NCBI GenBank assembly: GCA_028278425.1
Contig: JANQEJ010000194.1
Coordinates: 1-41,645 of the forward strand
Length of the DNA: 41,645 bases
Direction: 5' to 3'
DNA from: Planctomycetota bacterium
GTDB lineage: Bacteria; Planctomycetota; UBA1135; GCA-002686595
Shown here: in pieces, positions 7,969 through 15,664 of the stretch
How positions within the stretch are numbered: position 1 is the first letter of the stretch
How the letters are laid out: each line of letters starts with the position of its first letter
Position numbers and translations under genes: made by a program
Notes under the pieces: model-generated
What the model saw: only the letters and a program-made list of their open reading frames with translations
The model's database searches: none
Told to the model about the DNA's origin: nothing

Positions 7969-9573
7969 ATGGTGAAACACTTCCTCGCCATCTCGGTCGC
8001 CATCTTCGTCGTCGTCGGAGTCTTGGCCTTCGTCTGGCCCTGGGTGCTCTGGAGCCTCGTCGTCCTCGTGCCACTGTTTCTCCTCGGCATTCGCGACGTC
8101 GTGCAGACGAGGCGCGCCGTGCTGCGCAACTTCCCGGTGCTCGGTCACTTCCGTTACCTGCTGGAGATGATCCGTCCCGAGATCAACCAGTACTTCATCG
8201 AGTCGAACACCGACGGCACGCCGTACAACCGCGAGCTCCGCTCGGTCGCCTACCAGCGCGCCAAGATGGCGAACGAGACGCTGCCCTTCGGCACGCAGCG
8301 CGACGTCTACGCGGAGGGCTACGAGTGGATCAACCACTCGTTCGCCGCCAAGCACCCGCACGGCGAGCCGCCGCGCGTCCGGATCGGCGGGGGCAACTGC
8401 GCGCAGCCGTACGACTCCTCGCTCCTGAACGTCTCGGCGATGAGCTTCGGCTCGCTCTCCAAGCAGGCCGTGCTCTCGCTCAACGGCGGCGCGAAGATCG
8501 GCGGCTTCTACCACAACACCGGCGAGGGCTCGATCAGCCCGTACCACCTCGAGCCGGGCGGGGACCTCTGCTGGCAGATCGGGACGGGCTACTTCGGCTG
8601 CCGGAACCAGGACGGAACGTTCAACCGCGAGAGCTTCGCCGAGCGCGCGAAGCAGCCGAACGTCAAGCTGATCGAGATCAAGCTCTCCCAGGGCGCCAAG
8701 CCCGGGCACGGCGGCATCCTGCCGGCGGCGAAGATCACGCCGGAGATCGCCAAGATCCGCGACGTGCCGATGGGCCAGGACGTCAACTCCCCCCCGGCGC
8801 ACAAGGCCTTCACGACGCCGGTGGAGATGCTCGAGTTCATCGGCGAGCTGCGCGAGCTCTCCGGCGGCAAGCCCGTCGGGATCAAGCTCTGCCTGGGCAG
8901 CCCGTCGGAGTTCCTGGGGCTCTGCATGGCGATGCACGACACCCAGATGGTCCCGGACTTCATCACCGTGGACGGCGGGGAGGGCGGCACCGGCGCGGCG
9001 CCGCTCGAGTTCTCCAACTCGATCGGGGCGCCGCTGACCGAGGGCCTGGTCCTGATCCACAACTCGCTCGTCGGGTTCAACCTGCGCGACAAGATCAAGA
9101 TCGTCGCGTCGGGCAAGATCGTGACCGGTTTCGACATGGCCAAGCGGATCGCCGCGGGAGCCGATCTGTGCAACTCCGCGCGCGGGTTCATGTTCGCCCT
9201 CGGCTGCATCCAGGCGCGGCGGTGCAACCACAACGACTGCCCGGTCGGCGTCGCCACGCAAGACAACGGCCTGGCCCGCGGGCTCGTGGTCAGCGACAAG
9301 ACCCAGCGGGTGGCCAACTTCCACAAGAAGACCGTCAGTGCCTTCATGGAGCTCCTGGGCGCGGCCGGGATCGAGGATCCCGAAGAGCTCGGCCCGTGGC
9401 ACATCCACCGCCGGATCTCGCAGACGGAGGTTCGCTGCTACGCGCAGATCTACAAGTTCCTGCAGCCCGGTGCGCTTCTCGGAGAAGACGTGCCGCCGAT
9501 CTACGAAGCCTGGATGCGGATGGCGACTCCGGAGTCGTTCACGATGAGGCAGGCCTACGCGCCGCACTCGTGA
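7969..9573 (+). CDS. Membrane-anchored FMN-binding glutamate synthase-like protein (GltB2-type)
   Basis: A 534-residue protein with two N-terminal membrane helices (about 5-22 and 24-41), then a glutamate-synthase central/FMN-binding barrel. Diagnostic motifs are 'NVSAMSFGSLS' (154-164), 'KLSQGAKPGHGG' (238-249), 'VDGGEGGTGAAP' (334-345) and the cluster-binding pattern C413-x5-C419-x4-C424 ('CIQARRCNHNDCPVG'), as in the 3Fe-4S site of GltS. The glutaminase (GATase-2) domain and the C-terminal GXGXG domain of full GltB are missing, as expected for the stand-alone 'FMN-binding glutamate synthase family'. These proteins are often annotated as glutamate synthases, but their reaction is not settled; a membrane-bound FMN/Fe-S oxidoreductase is the safe reading. 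Its TGA overlaps the GTG of the YceH gene by GTGA, so the two are translationally coupled. Confidence 0.92.
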   Translation: MVKHFLAISVAIFVVVGVLAFVWPWVLWSLVVLVPLFLLGIRDVVQTRRAVLRNFPVLGHFRYLLEMIRPEINQYFIESNTDGTPYNRELRSVAYQRAKMANETLPFGTQRDVYAEGYEWINHSFAAKHPHGEPPRVRIGGGNCAQPYDSSLLNVSAMSFGSLSKQAVLSLNGGAKIGGFYHNTGEGSISPYHLEPGGDLCWQIGTGYFGCRNQDGTFNRESFAERAKQPNVKLIEIKLSQGAKPGHGGILPAAKITPEIAKIRDVPMGQDVNSPPAHKAFTTPVEMLEFIGELRELSGGKPVGIKLCLGSPSEFLGLCMAMHDTQMVPDFITVDGGEGGTGAAPLEFSNSIGAPLTEGLVLIHNSLVGFNLRDKIKIVASGKIVTGFDMAKRIAAGADLCNSARGFMFALGCIQARRCNHNDCPVGVATQDNGLARGLVVSDKTQRVANFHKKTVSAFMELLGAAGIEDPEELGPWHIHRRISQTEVRCYAQIYKFLQPGALLGEDVPPIYEAWMRMATPESFTMRQAYAPHS

Positions 9574-10223
9574 GCGTCGAGCTCGACCCGCTGGAGGCCC
9601 GCGTCCTGGGCGTCTTGATCGAGAAGGCGATGACGACGCCGGACCAGTACCCGTTGTCGCTCAACGCGCTGATCGCCGGCTGCAACCAGAAGTCGAACCG
9701 CCACCCGGTGATGAGCGTGACCGAGCCCGAGGCGCGCCTCTCGATCGACGGGCTGCGTCAGAAGCACCTCGCCGGAGCGACGAACCCCGCGGGCGGCCGG
9801 GTCGAACGCTACCACCACACCGCCGCCGAGGTGCTCGGGCTGCACAAGCCGGGGCTCGCCATCCTGACCGAGCTCTTGTTGCGCGGCCCGCAATCGCGCG
9901 GCGAGCTGCGCGGCCGCGCGAGCCGCATGGCGCCGATCGAGTCGCTGGACGCGCTCGGCGAGCTCCTCGCGACGTTGAAGGAGAAGGGGTACGTCGAGGA
10001 GCACCCTCCCGCGCCCGGCTCGCGCGCTCCGCGCATCGCCGAGCTCTTGAGCCCCGACTCCCATCCGGCCGGCGCGGCGTCCGCGCCTGCGAGCGCTCCT
10101 TCGCCGCCGCCTCCGCCGAGCGGGGGCGGCGACCGCGTGCGCGAGCTCGAGCTTCAGGTCGCCGTGCTGCAGCGCCAGCTCAAGACGCTCGCGGAGAAGC
10201 TGGGGGAAACGCTCGACGAATGA
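9570..10223 (+). CDS. yceH: YceH family (DUF480) protein
   Basis: A 217-residue protein from a GTG at 9570 that overlaps the stop of the preceding gene (GTGA). The family fingerprint is clear: 'LDPLEARVLGVLIEKAMTTP' at the N-terminus, then 'YPLSLNALIAGCNQKSNR', and later 'LTELLLRGPQSRGELRGRA', which together form two winged-helix units. After the DUF480 domain (to about residue 165) comes an Ala/Ser/Pro linker and a short C-terminal coiled coil ('RELELQVAVLQRQLKTLAEK'), typical of YceH. The biochemical role of YceH is not established; a DNA-binding or protein-binding function is inferred from the fold. Coupling to an FMN oxidoreductase gene is a local feature I cannot interpret. Confidence 0.94.
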   Translation: MSVELDPLEARVLGVLIEKAMTTPDQYPLSLNALIAGCNQKSNRHPVMSVTEPEARLSIDGLRQKHLAGATNPAGGRVERYHHTAAEVLGLHKPGLAILTELLLRGPQSRGELRGRASRMAPIESLDALGELLATLKEKGYVEEHPPAPGSRAPRIAELLSPDSHPAGAASAPASAPSPPPPPSGGGDRVRELELQVAVLQRQLKTLAEKLGETLDE

Positions 10224-10259
10224 TTCCGAGGTAGGCTTTCGGTTGGCAGTCTTTTCCGC

Positions 10260-12746
10260 ATGAAGACGACGCTTCTGCTCGCCTCTCTGTTCCTGGCTCC
10301 GTCCGCGCAGGCGCAGGAGGAACCCGACATCCGCGTGGCCGCCTTCTTCCGGGCGACGCCCACGGGCAAGGAACACCGCGACGGCATCCGCGACGCCTGT
10401 GCAGCGCTGCGCGCCGGCGAACGGATCCACCTCGTCGAGGTCTCCTACGTCGACGAGCGCGAGGGCGACGACCTGCTCGAGCTGATGATCCTCGGACTCT
10501 ACGACGCGGACCCGACGACCGAGGTGGTCGAGAAGGTGGATCTGATCCTCGGCCCCACCGACAGCGGCGTCTTCCTGCGCGGCAAGGCGCGGCAGGACGA
10601 GTGGGCGAAGTCGGATTCTCCACCCGTACCGGTCATCTCCTCGCTCGTCGTCGCCGAGGAGCCGAACGAGCCCGAGGACTGGTTTCTGCGCACCAACGTG
10701 GACGTCGTCAAGCGCACCGGGGCGATCTACGACCACCTGAACAAGCGGTGGGTGACCTCGATCGCGGTCGTCTACTCGAACACCGAGTTCGGCCGGATCG
10801 CCGAGGAGGCGTTTCGCGACAACTTCTCGCCGCTGCAGGAGAGTCTCTACCGGGCGTTCGCCTTCGAGCCCGGCCGGATGCGCCGCCAGATGGGAGACGT
10901 GCTCGACGTCCGCGCCGAAGCCGTCGGCATCTTCGGTTCGCGCGAGGACGTGGTCTCCGGCTACCGCGAGCTCTTCTCGCAGAACGACAGCATCGTCAAG
11001 TACCGCCCGATCCTCTTCACCGCGATCGACATCCGGAGCCTGTACGAGGACGTGGACGACTTCCACTACGTGTCGGTGATCCGGCCCGAGTCGGACGAGG
11101 GGATGCCGGCCGTGGAGGTGGCGGACAACGTGCACGGGCTGAGCTACGACACCACGAAGCTGGTGCTCCGCGTCATCGGTCAAGAGCCCTGGAACCCGGA
11201 GGAGTTCCGCACCAACTTCACCGCCAACGTGCTCGGCGGGCTGCTCGACGACGCGCGCGGCGAGCGTACCGGCATGCGCTTCGCCGGCTGGCAGAACGAC
11301 GCGAAGGTGTACGTGTATCACATGGAGGAAGGCGCGGTCACGCACGTGGCGGCCACCGACGTGGGGCTCGTCGACAAGCTCCGGCACAAGGTGGCGATGA
11401 TCTTCCGCCGCTACGGGCTCTGGCCGGCGGCCGTGCTCATCGCGATGCTCTTGACCGTCATCGCGTCGTCGCTGAACGACTTCCGCCGGTGGTATGGAGG
11501 GAGCACGCTCGAGGTGATGCGCTCGCGACACCTCCTGGGCGTGGTCCTGCTCCAGGGCGGCATCGCGAGCATCCTCTACGTCTACCTGTGCGAGACGGGC
11601 ACGCTGCGCTACGACGGCCTCCTGCCCGCGGTTCTCGTCGCGCTGTCGCCATCGCCGATCCTGCGGACGACGCTCGTTCGGATCGGCGGGCGCCCGATCG
11701 GCTTCTCCGACGTGTACGACCGCGCTTTGAAGAGCCTGACCCGCGGCTACATCGTGTCGCGCTACAAGAGGGTCGACGTCAACATCCGCTTCGTCGCGTA
11801 CTACAACTCGTACGAGGGGCTGCGCCGCCGGGTGGACCAGCTCTTCCGCAAGCTGCCGAACACCGACGAGGTCAGCCGGCTCCAGGCCGATTTCGAGGCG
11901 AAGGTCGCGAACACGAAGGACAAGTTCCAGCAGCGGCTCGCCTGCGCCGAGATCCTGGTCCAGCTCCGGACGTGGCAGGAGCTCAAGGACATGGGGCTGG
12001 TCCGCAGGGACGTCCCGCTGAACCCCCCGGATCCGCAGAGCTTCATCAACCGCGCGGTCAACCACTGCCTGAAGCGGCACCTGAAGGACAAGATCCAGAA
12101 GACGATCCGGCGCGAGCTCCAGGGTTACGGCAGCGTGGTCGTGCAGCACTACAAAAACAAGCTCCGCGACGCGGGGACGGATCCGCGCGACGAGCTCTAC
12201 GCGATGCTGCAGTTCCTGGCGCTGCGCTTCGGCTACGGTCAGGACGAGCTGATCGCCGTGGGGTTCCTGCCGCCGGACCCGGAGCGCCCGGACGCGATCC
12301 ACAACCCCAAGGGACACGTCGCGCGCGCGGTGGAACACTGCATGAGCACGGGGCTCGCCGCCGACGAGATCGTGGAGACCGAGCTGAAGAGCTCTCCCGA
12401 CAGCGCCCGCAAGAAGCTCCGGGAAGACGTCGCCGCCGCGGCCACCCAGGCCGATCAGCTCAAGGCTGTGTTCACGTACCTCGTCACGCGCCGCGCCTAC
12501 GACGAGGCGAAGTTGGTGACGCAGGGTTACCTGCCGGACGACGAAGATCTGGCGCCGCTGGACTTCGAGGCCGAGGCGGGGACCGGGGCCGAGACGACGG
12601 CGACCGCGGAACGGACCGCGGAAGACACCGCCGCGCCGGCTGAGGACGAAGAACCGCAGCCCGGCCCGGCCGCGGACGACAAAGCGATCAACCCTCCCAA
12701 ACCCTCGGGGGCGAAGACGAAGCCGAAGGACGTGTCGCCGTCCTAG
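10260..12746 (+). CDS. Receptor-like protein: type-1 periplasmic-binding domain, membrane helices, repeated cytoplasmic domain
   Basis: An 828-residue protein. Residues 1-19 are a signal peptide. Residues about 23-368 look like the type-1 periplasmic-binding fold of LivJ/AmiC-like receptors: 'VDLILGPTDSGVF' (93-105), 'PVISSLV' (124-130), 'SIAVVYSNTEFGRIAEEAF' (167-185). Membrane segments follow at about 386-404, 423-443 and 452-467. The remaining 350 residues have no output domain I recognise. They contain a repeat of about 87 residues: unit one about 555-640, unit two about 641-727, and a partial third about 728-765. Shared features are L-x2-A-x4-L, a Gly-(Phe/Tyr/Leu) turn followed by Pro/Asp, and 'RAV(N/E)HC'. 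The C-terminus (766-828) is an acidic to Pro/Lys-rich tail. A small-molecule sensor signalling across the membrane is inferred. It stands 36 bases after yceH with no obvious ribosome site. Confidence 0.8.
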   Translation: MKTTLLLASLFLAPSAQAQEEPDIRVAAFFRATPTGKEHRDGIRDACAALRAGERIHLVEVSYVDEREGDDLLELMILGLYDADPTTEVVEKVDLILGPTDSGVFLRGKARQDEWAKSDSPPVPVISSLVVAEEPNEPEDWFLRTNVDVVKRTGAIYDHLNKRWVTSIAVVYSNTEFGRIAEEAFRDNFSPLQESLYRAFAFEPGRMRRQMGDVLDVRAEAVGIFGSREDVVSGYRELFSQNDSIVKYRPILFTAIDIRSLYEDVDDFHYVSVIRPESDEGMPAVEVADNVHGLSYDTTKLVLRVIGQEPWNPEEFRTNFTANVLGGLLDDARGERTGMRFAGWQNDAKVYVYHMEEGAVTHVAATDVGLVDKLRHKVAMIFRRYGLWPAAVLIAMLLTVIASSLNDFRRWYGGSTLEVMRSRHLLGVVLLQGGIASILYVYLCETGTLRYDGLLPAVLVALSPSPILRTTLVRIGGRPIGFSDVYDRALKSLTRGYIVSRYKRVDVNIRFVAYYNSYEGLRRRVDQLFRKLPNTDEVSRLQADFEAKVANTKDKFQQRLACAEILVQLRTWQELKDMGLVRRDVPLNPPDPQSFINRAVNHCLKRHLKDKIQKTIRRELQGYGSVVVQHYKNKLRDAGTDPRDELYAMLQFLALRFGYGQDELIAVGFLPPDPERPDAIHNPKGHVARAVEHCMSTGLAADEIVETELKSSPDSARKKLREDVAAAATQADQLKAVFTYLVTRRAYDEAKLVTQGYLPDDEDLAPLDFEAEAGTGAETTATAERTAEDTAAPAEDEEPQPGPAADDKAINPPKPSGAKTKPKDVSPS

Positions 12747-12752
12747 AGGCTC

Positions 12753-13250
12753 CTAGGGTGCCAGCTCCACCCTCACGCGCCGCTCCCAGCCCTCGCGGAA
12801 GTGCAGCCCTTCCGTGTCGACGTCGAGCCACGAGGTGTACGTGCTGTCGGGGGCGAGGCGCAATCCGAAGGGCGCGATGAGGTCGAGCCAGCCGCTGGAG
12901 TAGTCGCCCGTCTCCGGATCGACCACGGTGACGACGACGCGCGGCGCCCTGAGGGTGCGGCCGGAGGTGTTCTCGAAGGTGAAGAGCGTGTGCAGGAAGG
13001 CCTTCTCCGGCGTTCCCATCAGCTCGAAGTCCCGCAAGACGAGCGTGCCGACGCCGGGAAACTCCAGCCGTTGCGGCAGCGGCGTGTTCTCCTCGACGAA
13101 GGCCTTCTGCGCGTCGTGCGCTTCGACCGCGGCGGCGTGCCGCTCGGCGTAGGCGCGCAACATCGCCCGGTCCCGCTCCGCGTCCGTCGCAACGCAGCCG
13201 CAGAGCAGGACCGCCAGGGGCGCGAGCCCGATCCTCAGTGCCTGCCACAC
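12753..13250 (-). CDS. Putative lipoprotein (YcfL-like or uncharacterised)
   Basis: A 165-residue protein read from the GTG at 13250. The N-terminus 'VWQALRIGLAPLAVLLCGC' is a lipoprotein signal peptide with lipobox Leu-Cys-Gly-Cys, so the mature protein would start at the second Cys (residue 19). The body has a short helical stretch and then a beta-rich domain with 'HTLFTFENTSGRTLRAPRV', 'GDYSSGWLDLIAPFGLRLAPD' and 'TSWLDVDTEGLHF', resembling small immunoglobulin-like domains of DUF1425/YcfL-type lipoproteins. That family link is only a suggestion. The gene converges on the receptor-like gene (6 bases between stops) and diverges from the cupin-8 gene. A TAGAAT box lies just ahead of the GTG, so the message could be nearly leaderless. 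Earlier in-frame starts lack a signal peptide at the N-terminus. Confidence 0.7.
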   Translation of the reverse strand: MWQALRIGLAPLAVLLCGCVATDAERDRAMLRAYAERHAAAVEAHDAQKAFVEENTPLPQRLEFPGVGTLVLRDFELMGTPEKAFLHTLFTFENTSGRTLRAPRVVVTVVDPETGDYSSGWLDLIAPFGLRLAPDSTYTSWLDVDTEGLHFREGWERRVRVELAP

Positions 13251-13257
13251 GCTCCCG

Positions 13258-13263
13258 ATTCTA
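13258..13263 (-). promoter_or_regulatory. Candidate -10 box of the lipoprotein gene
   Basis: TAGAAT on the minus strand (five of six to TATAAT) lies 8-13 bases before the GTG at 13250. Transcription from it would start at about 13250-13252, giving a leaderless or nearly leaderless message. The -35 region is weak. The same hexamer heads the candidate promoters at 15466 (minus) and 33181 (plus). Confidence 0.4.
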
Positions 13264-13359
13264 GCGCGCCGCTTCGAGCCTGGGCACCCGATCTCGACCA
13301 GCGATCTACGCCGAAGGCGAAGCTTGGGCCCAACCTGCGGAAAGTACGATAGAGGGGGT

Positions 13360-14199
13360 ATGGTCGAGGTCGAGGCCCCCCAGGTCGAACGCATCCGCGT
13401 CGACGGCGACGTGGAGCGCGTGGCGGAGATCCTGAAGGGGGCGAAGGGGCCGGTCGTCTTCGAGGAGGCCGACACCGAGGCCTTCCGGCGCGTTCACTCG
13501 AAGTGGACCGACGAGTACCTGTGCGAGGCGCTCGGGGACAACCCGTTCACGGTCCGCTACTACCGCGGCGGCGAGTTCCGCCTCGACGGCATGTGGGCGG
13601 AGCAGATCGCCGAGCTGTCGATGCGCGAGCTCCTCGAGCGCTTCGAGACGCAGGAAGTGGCGGAGTACTACGGCGTGCTCCACAAGAAGGTCGACGACTT
13701 TGCCAAGCCGCTCTTCGACGACCTCGCGCGGCTCAGGGACGAGATCGCGACGTTCGCCGGATCCCCCGGCGACCCGCCCCACGCGATCTGGATCGGCGGC
13801 CCGAACAACGTGACGCCGCTGCACTACGATCCGGTCTTCCGGCTTCACTGCGTGCTGCGGGGCACGAAGGACTTCACGCTCTATCCGGCCGACCTGCGCC
13901 ACCTGCGCGCGCTCGAGGCCGGCTCGTTCGTCTCGCGCCGTCGGCGCCACAGCCGCTACGGCACGGGGCCGCTCGTCGCGGAGAGGTTCCCGAAGCTGCG
14001 CAACTCCCGCCCGGTCCACACGCGTCTGGGCCCGGGGGACGTCCTCTACATCCCCCTTTGCTGGTGGCACCTCGTGTCGATCCCCGAGGAGCTGACGATC
14101 TCCTTCACCGTGCGCTGGTTCCCGCAGGACTTCCAGCCGCTCTGGGCGCTCTGGCGCTGCAAGATCGGCACGCGGTTCTTCGCGGCGGACAACGACTGA
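13360..14199 (+). CDS. Cupin-8 / JmjC-like 2-oxoglutarate oxygenase family protein
   Basis: A 279-residue protein from the ATG at 13360; a TTG twelve codons upstream is less likely because the family N-terminus begins near the ATG. The C-terminal half carries the JmjC/FIH-type iron site: His155 and Asp157 in 'VTPLHYDPVF' and His237 in 'LYIPLCWWHLVSI'. Lys170 in 'LRGTKDFTLYP' sits where FIH-like enzymes bind 2-oxoglutarate, and 'LGPGDVLYIP' precedes the last His as usual. These features fit an Fe(II)/2-oxoglutarate hydroxylase acting on a protein or small molecule; the substrate is unknown. The protein is cytoplasmic, with no signal peptide. It is transcribed divergently from the lipoprotein gene and converges on the SGNH hydrolase (21 bases between stops). 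Confidence 0.9.
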   Translation: MVEVEAPQVERIRVDGDVERVAEILKGAKGPVVFEEADTEAFRRVHSKWTDEYLCEALGDNPFTVRYYRGGEFRLDGMWAEQIAELSMRELLERFETQEVAEYYGVLHKKVDDFAKPLFDDLARLRDEIATFAGSPGDPPHAIWIGGPNNVTPLHYDPVFRLHCVLRGTKDFTLYPADLRHLRALEAGSFVSRRRRHSRYGTGPLVAERFPKLRNSRPVHTRLGPGDVLYIPLCWWHLVSIPEELTISFTVRWFPQDFQPLWALWRCKIGTRFFAADND

Positions 14200-14220
14200 G
14201 ATCGAGCCGGGCCGGCGGAG

Positions 14221-15336
14221 TTACCGCGACTGCTGTTCCAGGTCGAGCCCCGGCACCCAGTCGGCCAGGAGCCGGTCCGCCACGAGCTGGGCCTTGTAGA
14301 AGTTGCCCTGGCTCGACAGGTGCATCATGTCCAGGAACTCGCCCTCGACCAGCTCCGGGTTCTCCGCGAAGACCGCCGCGGCGTCGACCAGCATCCAATC
14401 GTGCTCTTCGGCGAGCTCGCGGAGGATGCGGTCGTTCTCGGCGGCGCCGTAGCGGAGGATCGTCGACTGATCCGGGGCGGGGGAGAGCGGCATGGTCATG
14501 AGCGCCACGTCCGCTCCGAGCCCCGCGGCGCTCTCTCCCACCGATGCCACGTTGCGGCGGAAGGGGGCGGCGGTCGCGGCGTCGAGGCGGTTCTCGTGAA
14601 CGAGAGGGTCGAGCTCGAAAGCCCTGTTCGTCGTGACGTGGAGCACGTTGGGGCGCTTCGCGCGCGTCTGCGTCCAGGCGTAGAGGTCGCTCCAGCGGAC
14701 CAGAAGGCGCTTCCACGCGGAGAACTCCGGGGTGCGCAGCGGCTGGCGCCAGTGGGTGTAGTCGCCGCGGAAGTCGCGGGCACGGCGCGCGTGCACGTCG
14801 TTGACCGCCAGGTGCAGGATCACGAGATCGGGGGCGAAGTCCTGCAGCGACAGGAACCAGGCGACCAGAACCTCCGCCGACGTCCACCCGGAGATGCCGG
14901 CGTTGAGGACTTCGAAATCCCGCCCGGTGTGCTTCTCCAGGATCTGCTCGAGCAGGAAGGGATATCTACCCTCGGTCGTGGATCCGCCGAGGCAGAGGAT
15001 GCGCGGCACGCCCGGCTCTCGCGCGACGACCCACTCCTCATCCGCGAAGCCCAGGGAGTTGATCCCGGGCATGTCGGTCGGCCGGCGGTACACGGTGTAG
15101 GCGGTCGACGCGAACTCCGAGATGCGGCCCTCGCAAACGTAGTCCCGCACCCCGCGGAGCTCGCCCCGGTCCACCCCGAGAGCCGGCCCGAGGAGGCGAA
15201 AGCCGAGCTCGCACGCGAGGACCGCGACGACCGCGGCGACCAGCGCGATCAGGAGCTTGCGCCGGATCCGCGGGAATCGGGCGGGCCGCCTCGGGGGTGC
15301 GGCGGCGCGGCGAGCTTCGAGGGACGGCGTGATCAC
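14221..15336 (-). CDS. Membrane-anchored SGNH/GDSL hydrolase
   Basis: A 371-residue protein starting at 15336. The basic N-terminus is followed by one membrane helix (about 28-45), placing the catalytic domain outside the cytoplasm. SGNH blocks are visible: nucleophile Ser119 in 'LCLGGSTTEG', Gly at about 147-150 ('NAGISG'), Asn179 in 'LAVND', and Asp336/His339 in 'DMMHLSSQG'. Enzymes with this set hydrolyse esters, often acetyl groups on polysaccharides or lipids; the substrate here is unknown. The layout (helix, then a GDSL block with 'ST(T)EG') resembles anchored SGNH proteins common in Planctomycetota and other environmental bacteria. The gene converges on the cupin-8 gene and is preceded by a 328-base gap with a candidate promoter. 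Confidence 0.91.
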   Translation of the reverse strand: MITPSLEARRAAAPPRRPARFPRIRRKLLIALVAAVVAVLACELGFRLLGPALGVDRGELRGVRDYVCEGRISEFASTAYTVYRRPTDMPGINSLGFADEEWVVAREPGVPRILCLGGSTTEGRYPFLLEQILEKHTGRDFEVLNAGISGWTSAEVLVAWFLSLQDFAPDLVILHLAVNDVHARRARDFRGDYTHWRQPLRTPEFSAWKRLLVRWSDLYAWTQTRAKRPNVLHVTTNRAFELDPLVHENRLDAATAAPFRRNVASVGESAAGLGADVALMTMPLSPAPDQSTILRYGAAENDRILRELAEEHDWMLVDAAAVFAENPELVEGEFLDMMHLSSQGNFYKAQLVADRLLADWVPGLDLEQQSR

Positions 15337-15664
15337 GCGGGCTGCGGCTTCAACGGAGACTCGATCGTCGCGGCCGTTGGACGGGCGGGCGCGTGAGCAC
15401 TAAGGGATTCTGCGGCGGGGGCATGGCGCATCCTCCGTGGGGTTTCCGGCAGGGTGGATCCAATCATTCTAGGCGGGGTGCGGAGGGCGAGGAACCCGCC
15501 GCGCGGGCCGATTGGCGGGCGGCGACGCGCGCGACTACCGAAACCCGGGCGCATGCACTACCTGAACTCAGGGACTCCGCGATCCGGGTCAGCCCGAGCC
15601 GCGCCGAAGGGCGCGGGACTTCCCTCGCGACGCCGCGCTCGACACGGCGGAAAGCTCTTCCGAC
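15337..15664. other. Intergenic region between SGNH hydrolase and propeller/barrel gene
   Basis: About 330 bases without a convincing gene. On the minus strand it would hold the 3' end of the propeller/barrel transcript and the promoter of the SGNH gene. A short stem of 5 bp (15648-15662) lies two bases after the upstream stop, and a candidate promoter lies at 15466-15494. A 73-codon minus-strand frame overlapping the SGNH start has Arg/Pro-rich composition and no coding character. Confidence 0.6.
15466..15494 (-). promoter_or_regulatory. Candidate promoter of the SGNH hydrolase gene
   Basis: On the minus strand, TAGAAT (15471-15466) is preceded after 17 bases by TTCCTC (15494-15489). The -10 box is good (five of six) but the -35 box is poor. 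It would give a leader of about 120 bases. Confidence 0.35.

Noticed and set aside
12737..12757. CTAGGAGCCT on the minus strand shared with the possible insertion-sequence end at 41547
   Set aside because: Only about ten bases match and the site lies across the converging stops of two genes, so it is most likely chance.
15333..15554. 73-codon minus-strand frame overlapping the SGNH hydrolase start
   Set aside because: Arg/Pro-rich composition with no hydrophobic segment or motif; the candidate promoter box lies inside it.
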